From: Eucalyptus grandis
Taxonomy: Eukaryota; Streptophyta; Magnoliopsida; Myrtales; Myrtaceae
DNA length: 64,000 bases
Reading direction: 5' to 3'
NCBI RefSeq assembly: GCF_016545825.1
Contig: NC_052620.1
Span: 8,742,001-8,806,000 of the forward strand
Below, piece by piece: positions 35,296 to 46,129 of this stretch. The translations under genes were made by a program, and so were the position numbers. Numbering within the stretch: the stretch's first letter is position 1; each line of letters begins with the position of its first letter. The notes beneath the pieces are model-generated. The model did no database searches, was not told the origin of the DNA, and saw nothing but the letters and a program-made list of their open reading frames with translations.

Positions 35296-36117
35296 GTTGA
35301 GTTGGCCGTGGCTGATGGGTCGTAATAATCGGAACATGCTTGAATGGTTATGATAGTTGTGCCTGATTATGAGATAAAATTGTGTGGCACAGTATGGGAC
35401 ATGTCATAACGGTTTTACCTTATAATCATGACCCATGTGATTGTTTGAAGGATGAAAATGTGTTCCGATTATTAATTATGTTTGTTGTATCTATAAATGC
35501 ATATGTGACACACTAATATACAGGGACGTGCCGAGGCGAGGTAAGTTTTGTGTGGTGCATGTTTAGGACTGCCTTCGTGGCGAATTTACATCCTAATCGG
35601 GGTTTAGGGTTTTGACTCACTGAGATTTATCTCACCCTGTCATGGTTAACCCTTTTTTAGGTCCTTAGTATGGAGCATTGTCCCATCTGTTTTGGGCTTC
35701 CATGGGAAATGGACTACGAGTCCACCTTTTTCCCTATCCTTGGGACCACCTAGATCCACAAGCTAGTTGTGATCACGATTTGGGTCAATGAGGGCCTCTT
35801 TCATTTGGTGCCTCATCGCTTCAAGGTGTGGTTCATTAACGAGCGTAACGGGCCTCGGGAGGGTCCCCTGCAGGGTTTTGACGGACCGCCTGTCGGGACA
35901 GAGGATGGGGAGGTAGGTCACCCCATGGACATCGATATACTGGACGTTCTCGTGGAGAATCCGGAGCCAGAGTTGGAGGGATCCTGGGCATAAGTTACCT
36001 AGGAGTTCTTTTTTAGACCGACTTATGTATATAAACTCCTAGGATTAACTCGGTGTGTTTATAAAGTGTGTTTTGTGAAAAATTTGCCATCCTGTTTTTA
36101 CTATCCCTATTTCTAAT
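35296..36117 (+). repeat. G1 3' LTR, right part (truncated)
   Basis: GTTGAGTTGGCCGTGG at 35296 continues the LTR exactly where the left part stopped. It matches the solo LTR at about 6483 onward, including GTCATAACGGTTTTA and the block of G+C-rich DNA at 35640-35990. The LTR breaks off at about 36110-36117, inside a segment matching 7285-7310. The last roughly 140 bp and the TG...CA end are therefore missing, and copia B coding DNA follows directly. Confidence 0.82.
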
Positions 36118-36660
36118 GGTTTCCAAATGGACGTCAAAAGTGCATTCCTAAATGGATTTATCCATAAAGAAGTCTATGTGGAACAACCACTTGGTTTTGA
36201 AGATCCAAGAATGGCAGACTCAGTCTATAGACTGAAAAAATGCCTTGTATGGATTAAAGCAAGTACCTCGAGCTTGGAATAAAAGGCTAAGCAAATTCCT
36301 AACTCAAAATGGTTTTCAAAACGGAAAAGTGGAAACTACTTTGTTCATAAAGAAAGAAGGAAAATATTTTTTTTTATTAATTTAAACTTATGTCGATGAT
36401 ATCATTTTGGATCTCTTAATGAAAATCTATGCAAGAAGTTTTCTAAGTTTATGCAAGATGAATTTGAGAAGAGTATGATGGGTGAATTAATATTCTTTCT
36501 TGGGCTACAAGTCAAACAATCAAAGAAAGGGATTTTCTTTCACCAAGAAAAGTATGTGAAAGATCTCATAAAAAAAAACTTGGATTGGAGAATTGCAAAA
36601 AACAGAGACACTAATGTCAAGCTTTTCGAAGCTGGATAAAGATAAATGAGAAAAGAAAGT
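36117..36660 (+). pseudogene. Copia B reverse transcriptase, C-terminal part
   Basis: Opens with QMDVKSAFLNGFIHKEVYVEQPLGF, the usual middle RT motif of copia elements written here only in part, and proceeds through DSVYRLKK. The catalytic box is TYVDDIIL near 36388-36410, with both aspartates present but surrounded by stops and a frame change. A readable frame at 36451-36639 has FEKSMMGEL-FFLGLQVKQS and IFFHQEKYVKDLIKK. The upstream half of RT is absent. Confidence 0.85.
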
Positions 36661-37330
36661 TGACCAGAAACTTTACAGGAGTATTATTGGTTCACTTCTT
36701 TACCTTTATGCATCCAGACCTGACATTTTGTTTAGTGTTTGCATTTTTGCTAGATTCCAATCTGATCCCAAAGAATCTCATTTAAGTTTTGCAAAACGCA
36801 TCATCAAATACATTGCAAAAACAAGGTCTGTGGTATCCCAAAGAAGAAGACTTTACTCTCCTTGGATATTCAGACACAGATTTAGCAGGTTATGGAGTTG
36901 ATAGAAAGAGTACTTCCGGTACTTGTTAATTGCTTAGCAACAAGTTGGTATCGTGGTTCTCAGGGAAATAGAGTATTGTAGCTCTATCAACAGCAGAAGC
37001 ATAGTATGTGACTCTTGAGAGCCGTTGTTCTCAAATTCTGTGGATAAGACAATAGCTAAGAGACTTTGAAATTGAAGAATCGTGCATCGAGATCAAATGC
37101 AACAACACCAGTGCTATTAATCTCACGAAGAACCTAATTCTTCATTCAAGGGCAAAACATATAGAAATTCGACATCATTTCATAAGGGATCATGTTCAAA
37201 ATGGAGAAAGAATGATTATGTTCATTGACTTGAAGAATTAGTTGGCAGACATATTTACAAAGCCACTTGAGAAAAGTTTATTTGAGTCTATTCACACTAG
37301 ACTGAATATTATCTTCTATACTGATTAAAG
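36660..37330 (+). pseudogene. Copia B RNase H remnant
   Basis: Read across frames it shows YRSIIGSLLYLYASRPDI, then GYSDTDLAGYGVDRKSTSGTC and KLVSWFSGK. It continues with ALSTAEA and NNTSAINLTKNLILHSRAKH, then IEIRHHFIRDHV and ADIFTKPLEKSLFE. These are the ordered motifs of the copia RNase H and pol C-terminus. Several stops interrupt it (for example near 36930, 36970 and 37240). Confidence 0.85.
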
Positions 37331-37533
37331 TCTGAAGTGATCAAACTCAGAATGAGCAGACTCTACTCCAATACAAGAATATTTCTAATCCAGGTATTTT
37401 TATTTTTAAATAAAAATGTAAGAGTATTGGAATATTTTCTTGCCTAATTTATTTTTAGAAATTATTTTTGGCATTTATTTTCAGACTTTAATTTTCTTTT
37501 TGAAAATTTATTCGAAATGATAGCTCTTTCAAT

Positions 37534-39977
37534 ATGACGATTCGTTTACCCCTTCTTCTTCTTTTTTATCTATTTCATATATCATCAAGTCTTTTCGTCT
37601 TCACCTATGATTTCTCTCAAAACCCTAGAATACAAAAATTTCTACTTTCTCTCTTCTACTATCACTTTGATCTACAAAGCTTTCATCTTTTTCATCCAAA
37701 CGAATCAAAGAAATCCTCAACGACTGTAAAAGATGTCTTTCCAAAGAAAGTCATCTCAGATTACAAGCAAGAGACCACGAAGCATGCCTAAGGGTCCTAC
37801 CTTCTTTGACCTGTCCAAGGAAGATGATTTACAACAACATCAACAGCATTCTCAACTGCATGCATCTCAACCTCCTCCGAGCCATCATGAGGAATAAGAG
37901 ATCATGGAAGACTTTGAACTTGTAAGAACACTTAAACCCGAGTTCCTTTTTAAACTGTACAATTAGTTGAAGCGAGGGAGGAACAACGATGACTTTCATC
38001 GACGAGTTTTTGAAAGAAAGAGGTTACGGAAATGAAACTCTTTTCTTGAGATCATTGGAGAGATTAGGCATTGCGACTGAAGGAACGGTGGATAGGACAT
38101 TTGCTAACTTTCCAGTGGATCCTCGTTTTAGTTCTTTTAATCAGCCTGAGATTAAGGATGACGATGAGAAGTTGTACGCGAACTTTCAGCCTAGGATGAG
38201 CATTGCTGCAAATGTGCATGTTGAGGGAAGGGATTTGTTCCGTTCCAAATAACACAAAAGCTCTTACTCCAAATTGCTAAAAAGAGGGGTGATAAACCCT
38301 CGAACTGTCGATTTCAATTTATTGGACTCTTTGCAAGTGAATTTGAGGGAGAAATTTGCTCTCCTTCAACTTAAAAAATTTTGTTCGAAGACCGTTATTG
38401 CCTACGCCGAATTGACTACTTATTTCTATTTAAATCTATCTTTTCTTGATACGAATAGATTTTGTTTTACCGTAAGGGACAAAGAGTTTGTGGTGGATGT
38501 TGACACTTTGGCTGACGTTATTGGTGTGAAAAGAGGGAGTTTCTGACCAATCAACGTGACTGTTGGTCATTCTACAAGCTTTCTTGTGAAGGACAAATCT
38601 TTTGAGGGATGAGGACTGCACAAGGTTGTCATCAATTGTATCTGATCCAAGTCAACCTCTAAAACTGATGTTTCATGCTTTGAAGCAAAGCTGATGTTCG
38701 CCATCAGTAATTGGATGAAGTTCTCGCTACCCCACACAATCCTCATGCATATGTATAGGACTGTGGTGAAGAATAGAGGACAACTTCCTTATTCAGCGCT
38801 CGTTACCAAACTGTTCAATCATTTCAGATTCAATTTCTTGCATCTCTGTGTGTTCAGACCATTACTCCTATGGTGATAGGATTGAAGATGGTTTCGAAAA
38901 TGAGACTGAATGAGCTGAACAAAAAGCTGGAGCGCTTTAAGGAGAAGTCCTTGAGTAAGACAAAACGAGACTCTGCCACACAAAAAAGAAAAGGCAAGGA
39001 GCTCGTCATTGAATCAACAAAGAAGAGAAGAGCCATTATCTTGCAAGATGAAGAAGATGAGGACGAGCTCATTCTTTTTGCATTTGCCTTGTCAAATCTT
39101 CAAAGTTTTGTAAGTTTTGAGTAGCCGCTAGACCAAGAAGGAAGAGGATGAGAAGAAACAGAGGAAAGAAGAAAAGGAAGAGAGGATAGGAGAGAAGGAA
39201 GAGAAGAAATGAAAAAGGAGGAAGAAAAGAAGGAGAAGAACAGGGCAGGGATGACACTTTTGAGTCAACTCTTGCGATATCCTTGTCAGAGGATTCTGAG
39301 AAAACTAGGAGTGGAACTATCGGAGATAGACAAGAAGAAGAACATCACTTAGAAGCTGAAACGGAAAAGGAGCAAGAAGAATGTTTCACTTCTCCACCTG
39401 TAGTCCCGAAAACGGGGGAGCTCGTGAAAAGACAGGTACTTCTTCTCCTGTTTTTACAAGTGATGATGTTAGTAGGTCTCTAGCAAACCCAGGAGATGTC
39501 TATGCCTCTAAATATCCTGAAGCTAATGTTGAGGCATCCTCTTTAAGACCTAGTGAATGATGCGTTGACGTCCCTTCAGACCTCAATACTCCTGGAATTG
39601 ATTTGGCTGAACCTAGTGCTTAAATAGAGACTACAGCAGACTTCAAAAGGCTGCCAGAGATCATGTTGGATTTGAAGGGACAACAATATGGACTAGAGTT
39701 TGAGATTAAGAATCTCAAAATAGCTTTAAAATCTACTTCGGACTCTCTACACGAACAGATGCAAGCCCTCAAGCTTCAAATTCAAGAAGAAACTGCAAAG
39801 GGTGAAGACTTTGAGAAGTTGAAAGATACGGTAAGAAAGTTGGAGGAGACAGTACAGTCCATGGGGGATTTTCAGCTCATTCGTATCCCCAAACAACCCT
39901 TATTTCATCTCACTTTTATTAATCTTTTGAGTTCTCCACTTTTTGCTGCTGAAAAAAAAAATGGGAGAATGGTGTAG
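37534..39977 (+). pseudogene. Envelope-like / coiled-coil region of copia B
   Basis: Between pol and the 3' LTR lie several consecutive broken frames. One at 37989-38252 has MTFIDEFLKERGYGNETLFL-like sequence, and 38274-38546 has FALLQLKKFCSKTVIAYAELT. The segment 38694-38876 has NRGQLPYSALVTKLFNHF, resembling the putative plant transposon protein domain found in envelope-like ORFs of Sireviruses. Downstream (38870-39124) is a lysine/arginine-rich segment ending in acidic residues, then a highly charged region and a heptad-rich coiled coil (39663-39880). An extra 3' ORF at this place is known for the SIRE/Sirevirus lineage. Its role as an envelope is unproven, and this copy is disrupted by several stops. 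Confidence 0.7.
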
Positions 39978-40271
39978 ATTTGAATTCAACTTTTTGTTTT
40001 ACTTTTGGCATTGCGCACCATTTTGTTTGGATAATTGAACTTTTGAACTGACTGAATGCTTGCTTCAACTTATGTTTGCAATACTAAATGTGGTTCTGTG
40101 ATTGGATAGTTATTTGTCTTATCTTATTAAAGACTAACATGTTTTCTGTGGTTGTAGAATTATCGCTATCCATCCAAATCCTATTCAATTTTTTATAAGT
40201 TATCATGTATTGCCTAAAAGTTATTTTGCAGGTCAAAAGTTCCTAAATCTGCAAAAAAGTTTTATCACCAT

Positions 40272-40285
40272 AAAAAAGGGAGAGA
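40272..40285 (+). other. Polypurine tract of copia B
   Basis: AAAAAAGGGAGAGA, one base before the LTR start TGTTGGAG at 40287. Confidence 0.8.
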
Positions 40286-40286
40286 T

Positions 40287-41265
40287 TGTTGGAGAAAACT
40301 CCCTAAGGTTTTGAAGTTGATAAAACTTTTCCAAAGTCTATTATAATGATTTTCAGACTTTAGTGTCAAAGTCTAAGGAGTGCCAGACTTTTGGTTCAAA
40401 GTCTACCCATTGATAGTTTCCAGATTGAAGAATGAAAACTTATCCAAGATGCAAGATTATCTTTATTTCTTCAAGGAATTGATCCGTATGGCTTATGGAT
40501 AACCTTATGGCTGGATACAGCACTCTCTTGATTGATTAACTTTATTGGATTCAATCTCAATAATAAAATCTTTTGGAAGACGAGTAAACTTGGAAAGTTC
40601 TACTTATGGAAACCAATATTCTGATTGTATAGGCGAACAAGATTGATGGGCTTTCATCTCAATCATCAAACAACTCTAGATCTCCTTGATTAATTCTGTC
40701 CAACGGGTAGATTGGAAGAATTCATTTGGAAAGTGCCAATGGTCGTTTTGGCGTGAAGGAGTATTGCAGATGGACTCGCTAGTTGTTCGATAGAGAGTGT
40801 GACAAAAAATTTTTGAAGTCTGAAGCTTCCTAGTTCCTTGCTATTTCATTTGTTGAGCTAAAAATGTACTCAAAAGAGAGAGCAAACATTTGTGAGGCTT
40901 CGGGAGAGTGTAGTAAAGTCTCTACACTATGAAGTTGAGATCTGAGACTGTAAAATCTCTTTTGATTCATAGTGGAATCTAACCAGTAGGCTGTCAGCGT
41001 GAGAGAGTGGACGTAGGCTTGATCTAAGCCGAACCATTATAAACCTTGTGTTCCTATTCTCTTCCCTAAACTCTTTTAATTGTCCGTAGTCGTATTTAAC
41101 TGTTAAAGCCTAAACTCTTTTAATTGTTTGTAGTCGTATTTAACTATTAAAGCCTGAACTCGCTTAAGTCCGCTAAGACTTAATTCCAAAAGCAATCATT
41201 TTATTCCCCGAAAAATTATTCTCACACCTATGCACCCCCTCTAGGTGTTCCTATTAGTCCTTTCA
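40287..41265 (+). repeat. 3' LTR of copia B
   Basis: A 979-bp LTR running from TGTTGGAGAAAACTCCC to ...CCTTTCA. It is closely similar to the 934-bp LTR at 1660-2593. The length difference is explained by a 44-bp tandem duplication starting at 41067 and 41111. Confidence 0.93.
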
Positions 41266-41413
41266 GGGGTTGATCCATGTCTTCTCCCACAAAAATGGCA
41301 CATACCATTCGAGTTGGGTGCCAACTTTCCTATTCCACCATTTCAATTAGGAGGGATGGAATACCCGCCCCTTGTCATCGCCCTTTTTCCGAACCGATTG
41401 TTGTCTCTGTTGG
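41266..41413. other. Unassigned 148-bp spacer between copia B and a solo LTR
   Basis: It does not match the other elements in the window by eye. A plus-strand frame reads through it without stops (PQKWHIPFELGANFPIPP), but no family was recognised. Confidence 0.4.
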
Positions 41414-44400
41414 TGTCACACCCCGAACCACGAGCGCATGCCCATCCCTCAGTAGTCGATGGAATTGCAACGTTTTAGGATGTGTCGCTGACCTATTCGT
41501 ATTAATGCACATGCAGAAGTAAATAAATAAATCCCCTGACAGCAACCAACACGGGATAGAAAAACAGGAAACAATTTCACAACCAAAACAGTTTTATATA
41601 CACACTGATTTATATACAAAGGTCAACAACCAAAAGCCTACTACAAAAGGAAGAGTCAACAAGCCAGCTAGGCACATGAATCCCCAACTAAAAACTCCGA
41701 GGTCTCCTGAGGTTCTAGGTCCACCACAACACCATCAGGAGGGTCAACTATACCCTCGCCATGAGTAGCGTCTACCACCGCAGCTGGGACCTCAAAACCC
41801 TGGAGGGGACCCACTCTGTATCCATTGAGCCCTCGACGAAACCACGCCCTAAATCCACGAGGTATCCTTTAAGGTAGGCCCTCATCGACCCAGATAGTGG
41901 TCACTACGAACTCATAGATCTAGACCCCGTGGCCCCCAAGAACGAGAAATCAATAACCAGCTTGGTAACCCTCCTAGGTTGACCAAAACGTTTTGGAAGA
42001 ACCGCCATCTAAGGACCTGAAAATATTGAGCCCACGACGAGATGAGATAATATCTTAGTAAGTTCACCCCCTAAACCCCGACTAGGAAGGAAATACGCTT
42101 AAAGGCAGTCTAATCACACATCATAGATGACTCACCTCGCCTTAGGTCCTTCTTGCATGTCAGTACAGTTCATATCACAGATGCACATAATAGATGCACA
42201 TATCAATTGGAACATCTCACTCAATTTCAAACAATCACAGGGGTTCTAATTATAGGGTCAAATCGTTATGACACGTCCCATACCGTGCCACCCAATTTTG
42301 TCTCGTAATCTGGAGCGTCTATCTTAATTAATCACACGTTCCAATTGATTATTGCCCCCAGGGCATGGCCTACTCGACGTTCAGCGGTCTTCTAGTGTAG
42401 CCAAGCATCGTCTCACCCCATTGAGCACGGCAACGTCTCTACTAGACAGCAATCCCGAAGGAGCAACTGGCTTTTGCTGTTTAGAGACATCCCATATAAG
42501 GGCAACATCCGACGTAAATGCTCATGACAAGTTCTCATAAGCAACACACGAGCATTCAAATACGGCCAAGGACACCGTGCATTGCACTCAAATGTCTCAA
42601 TTAAGATAATGCGCTTGGTCCATTTTCTTCGTATTAAAAACACCCGATGAAAATAATCGTGTGTGGGTACACGGTCAAATCGAACCAAAAAAATTGATAT
42701 CACTCCTTTTAAAATCCCACTATATGATATAGTATTTAAAACCATTTTTAGTGTCAAAACCTAACACCTGAGATTTTCTAATTAAATACCAAAATTTCAC
42801 AATTTTGGAATAAATAACAAAATGCCATTCACTACTCAATTTGCACAAAATTAACACTCAATTGCGAAAACTAAGCACACAAAATTAACACTCAATTTTG
42901 GTCACTAGCTATCCCGGTATAATTTTCGGAAAATATTAAATAATTAAATAAATTATAAAAATAATTAAATGGATGCAACTAAATAAAATTAATGCTAACC
43001 TAGGCTGGAAATGCTAATCTAACCACCTAAACGGGCCTAGAAAATTTATGTACATATCTAGATAAATATTACATTCTATCTAGCCCTTAATTAAAATATT
43101 CTAAACACCTAACATGAATAATTAAGCAATTAAATCACTAATCTAATCTAACTAACCACCTAATCCTTAATCTAACTAACCACATAATCCTTAATTAAAC
43201 TAAACTAATCAACCCTTAAACATAATTAACTCCCTAAGTAGAGTTTAGCAAGTAAACTCAACAGTTTTGCGATCCAATGAGTTCATGGCAATGGCGACGC
43301 GAAGGTGGGTAACAACGAAGCTTGCGGCGACACCAACCAAGGCCTATAAGAGACCTAAAACGGGCCTCAAAGACCAAGGGCTCTTGTTGACTTCAGCCTC
43401 TGTCCTTGGGCCAAAGGGACTGGACTGAGCGGCTAGAAGCAGCAAGGAGGGATGGCAATGGTGTAGCGAGGCTAGGTGAGCGACGGTGGTGACTCTGGTG
43501 GCGGCTCTGATGGCTTGGATGGCTGCGAACGACGGCTAGGCGACTCGCAGGACCTGCGAACAGAAGTGGGCGACGGTGTTGGACCGAGGGATGATCGCGA
43601 ACGACGGATGGGCTAGCACGGGCTTCGGCAGCACTTAATTGGCAGCGGGAGGCTCGGACGAGCGGGCACAGCGACTAGGGGTGGTCGACGGGCAAGGGGG
43701 AGCTTTCTCTGGTTCTCTCAAGCTTTTAAAACACCAAACTATAGAGAAAGTGAGCCACATGAAGAAGAAGAAGAAGAAGAAGAAGCTGCTGAAGAGGGGG
43801 CCCCAAAAATGCCTTAAAGTCCACCAAAATAACCTTTCTACTCATTGCCAAGGCTCCACCAGCCAAGGCTGTCATCCTCAGCCAATTTCCCCTCCATGGC
43901 TTCATCAAGAAGTCTCTCAAATGGTCCATAAAGTTCCAACACCCCCTAGCTACGAATTTGGACAATTTCCCTCTTCAATTTGATTTAATTCTCGTTCAAT
44001 TGGACTCAAATTGGTGTCCAAAAATTCAACCAAGGTGTCCACACTTAAATTCACATTTTCCCCCACCAGTTGAACCAACTTGATGGCCAACAGTGTGCTC
44101 AAACACGGTCCTCTATTTTTCCTAGTCCAAAACGGCCCTACTTTGAATTTTCGCCAAAAATCCTAGTTTGTAGAAATATCTTCAGAGGGTGAGTCGACAT
44201 TCCTAAAATGAATCGTGACATGGCATAACTTTAATCAGATTCAAACTCGTGATTAATTTCAATCGACGTTATTTTTAGTGTAACCTAACCTACTAGGTAA
44301 TTTTTAAGAATTTTTAATGCAATTGACCTATGGTCGATTATTTTCGAGCCACAATGTACATCATCGACACATTAGCAACTCTAGGTTGTCGTGAAAATCT

Positions 44401-44762
44401 AAAGGTTTCAAATACAAACACAAGGTACATAAATGACAGAAAAATCGGTCTAGTGCCGTTGGACAGAAATTTTGCAATCAAGTGGAACCACCCACACACT
44501 AATCACATACCTCTATCGAATCGACCTATCTCCGGTCTCTAATCGATTTTGACGGTGCCATAGTGACCCTTCGAGATTAGCACGGTTGAACAGTCAATTC
44601 CTGGTTGAATTCTCAAGTCTATTACGATTAGATTCCATAACGGCTTCACCTGATAGACTAGTTATCCTGTGAGTAATCAGCTCAGGGAAAAGAACTATAG
44701 GTGTGTCAATGAAAGCCCGATTAATTCAATCAATTACAGAACCTGAAAATCAAGATGTCTGG
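41414..44762 (-). repeat. Solo LTR (G1 family, minus strand), end at assembly gap
   Basis: Plus-strand reading begins TGTCACACCCCG and carries the family's conserved terminal block (41440-41520). The block around 42260-42310 is the reverse complement of the GTCATAACGGTTT segment of the other copies. The far end reads AAGATGTCTGG directly before the run of N, where relatives end GATGTCACA, so its exact end and target duplication (left 5-mer GTTGG) cannot be checked. A (GAA)n stretch lies at 43758-43790. Confidence 0.82.
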
Positions 44763-44862
44763 NNNNNNNNNNNNNNNNNNNNNNNNNNNNNNNNNNNNNN
44801 NNNNNNNNNNNNNNNNNNNNNNNNNNNNNNNNNNNNNNNNNNNNNNNNNNNNNNNNNNNNNN
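44763..44862. other. Assembly gap (100 N)
   Basis: Exactly 100 N, a conventional placeholder for a gap of unknown size. It falls at the expected terminus of a repeated LTR, which explains why assembly failed here. Confidence 0.98.
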
Positions 44863-45070
44863 GCTCTTTATTAGCAAAACTGTATGAAACGCTTGTAGCA
44901 TATGTAGCATATGTATATGATGTTCAACAGAAACACTCTCTCTCTCTCTCTCTCTCTCTCTCTGCGCGCCACCCGTGCCCGTTTCACATCGCATGAAACC
45001 GATCTCACCAACAAATCGCATGATTGCAAAAACCAAATATTCAAAACGTTCTGATTAACATTGTGGGAAA

Positions 45071-45286
45071 TCATCTTCTATTAAGAATGATTATGGCTTT
45101 GGCCTTTAACTTCATTTTAGCCTTTCGTTTCTCTACCTTCTGTTCATGACTTAAGAAGGGTTGGGCAAGCAGAGTGATGTTGGGCAACCCTTGAGTTGCA
45201 GAAGGGCGTTGTGCAGTAAACTGAGAGGAGAACACCGCTTGCTTTTGCTTGTCTTTTTCTTTTTTTTCCTCTTTCTGCTTCTTCAT
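45071..45286 (-). CDS. Hypothetical lysine-rich small ORF
   Basis: A 71-codon ATG-started frame: MKKQKEEKKEKDKQKQ, then a neutral middle (PSATQGLPNITLL), then a basic tail (VEKRKAKMKLKAK). The highly charged ends resemble nuclear or nucleolar proteins but match no family I recognise. It has no visible introns or partner genes and lies in repeat-rich DNA, so it may be a chance frame. Confidence 0.15.
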   Translation of the reverse strand: MKKQKEEKKEKDKQKQAVFSSQFTAQRPSATQGLPNITLLAQPFLSHEQKVEKRKAKMKLKAKAIIILNRR

Positions 45287-46001
45287 TTTTCCACATAAAA
45301 GGCCTTGAGGACATAACTAGACAGATACTTAATAATTTAATATTGAAGACCATAATTGCACTTCCATTAATTCACATTTTCAATTTGTAAAAAATTTCCT
45401 TTTTTTTTTTTTTTTGGCTAAGCGTGATCGGTTAATCTATTCAACAATATAGGACCAAAGCTACACGAACTTTACTCGTACAAATGGGAAGTTTCTCAAG
45501 ACACAACTTGACCTCCATGTCTACAAGACCACTTCCATTTGCCTGGACCTTGGTGCCCAGTTGACACACCAGGGAACTTGGTGCACCGACTTGGGTCGCG
45601 ATGACCCCACATGAGACCATGAGACCTCGTGTCAGCTTCAAGGTCTCAGAATTAGGTCTCGAGTCGGGTGTCGGAGACTCGTGCTGGAGTATCGAAGCGG
45701 AGTGCTGGGTCGCGGGTCAAGGATGATGGATTTTGAATTCGACGGTTAGGGTCCTGTGTTTAGGCCGTAGGGGTCCAGGCGATCTAAGCATGAGGAGCTG
45801 AGTTTGGATCATGCGGGTCTCAAGTGGCCATCGTGGCCTTTTCTCAGCACTAGGCTCCTAGGTATGTCGGCCTAGGAAGTACTAACACTCTACAAGAGCT
45901 TTGGTCGTGTCTTTTGACATATGTCCAATATTCTGATATTTGGTCAACATATATCAAAATTCGACACTTGGTTAGCTCTCCTAACACTCTCGAGTCCACA
46001 A

Positions 46002-46061
46002 TTCCAACATGTGAATTCAGAATTTCGACATTTCCAACATGTGAGTTCAGAATTTCGACAT
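46002..46061. repeat. 30-bp tandem repeat, two copies
   Basis: The unit TTCCAACATGTGAATTCAG plus AATTTCGACAT occurs at 46002 and again at 46032 with one base change. It lies just left of the LINE target site. Confidence 0.9.
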
Positions 46062-46129
46062 GTCATTCTAACATGCATAGGTCAATTTTAAAAATTTTGA
46101 ATAAATCGTGTCTTCTTCTTTTTTTTTCG

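Larger units (their letters stand above)
2594..36117 (+). mobile_element. Ty3/gypsy chromovirus G1 (Tekay/Del type), decayed and multiply interrupted
   Basis: Visible parts in order are: Gag zinc knuckle (2621-2662), protease (about 2780-3110), RT (3330-4266), RNase H (7448-7800), integrase (7930-8950), C-terminal chromodomain-like region (9090-9280), polypurine tract (9314-9326) and 3' LTR (9328-11626, resuming 35301-36117). The 5' LTR and most of gag are lost to the left, where copia A is inserted. The 3' LTR end is cut off at the junction with copia B. A solo LTR splits RNase H, and a nest of at least four further elements splits the 3' LTR. Many in-frame stops, deletions and altered catalytic residues show that it is dead. 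Confidence 0.9.
36117..41265 (+). mobile_element. Ty1/copia retrotransposon B, 5'-truncated, with envelope-like region (Sirevirus-like)
   Basis: Starts abruptly inside RT at the MDVKSAFLNG motif. It continues through RNase H (to about 37330), an extra 2.9-kb region with an envelope-like/coiled-coil coding remnant (37530-39980), a polypurine tract (40272-40285) and the 3' LTR (40287-41265). gag, protease, integrase and the first RT motifs are missing. The left end abuts a truncated G1 LTR, which points to a deletion or rearrangement junction. Frames contain many stops. The LTR matches copia A, which lies in opposite orientation at the left end of the window. Confidence 0.9.
44863..46104. other. 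Intergenic stretch between gap and LINE
   Basis: Contains a (CT)n run (44936-44963), a lysine-rich minus-strand ORF (45071-45286, described separately), a T-run (45399-45415), irregular G-rich repeats with TCGGGTC-like words (45640-45730) and a two-copy 30-bp tandem repeat (46002-46061). No recognised gene. Confidence 0.6.

Noticed and set aside
38854..39257. Minus-strand serine- or leucine-rich ORFs
   Set aside because: They mirror the acidic/lysine-rich plus-strand coding remnant of copia B.
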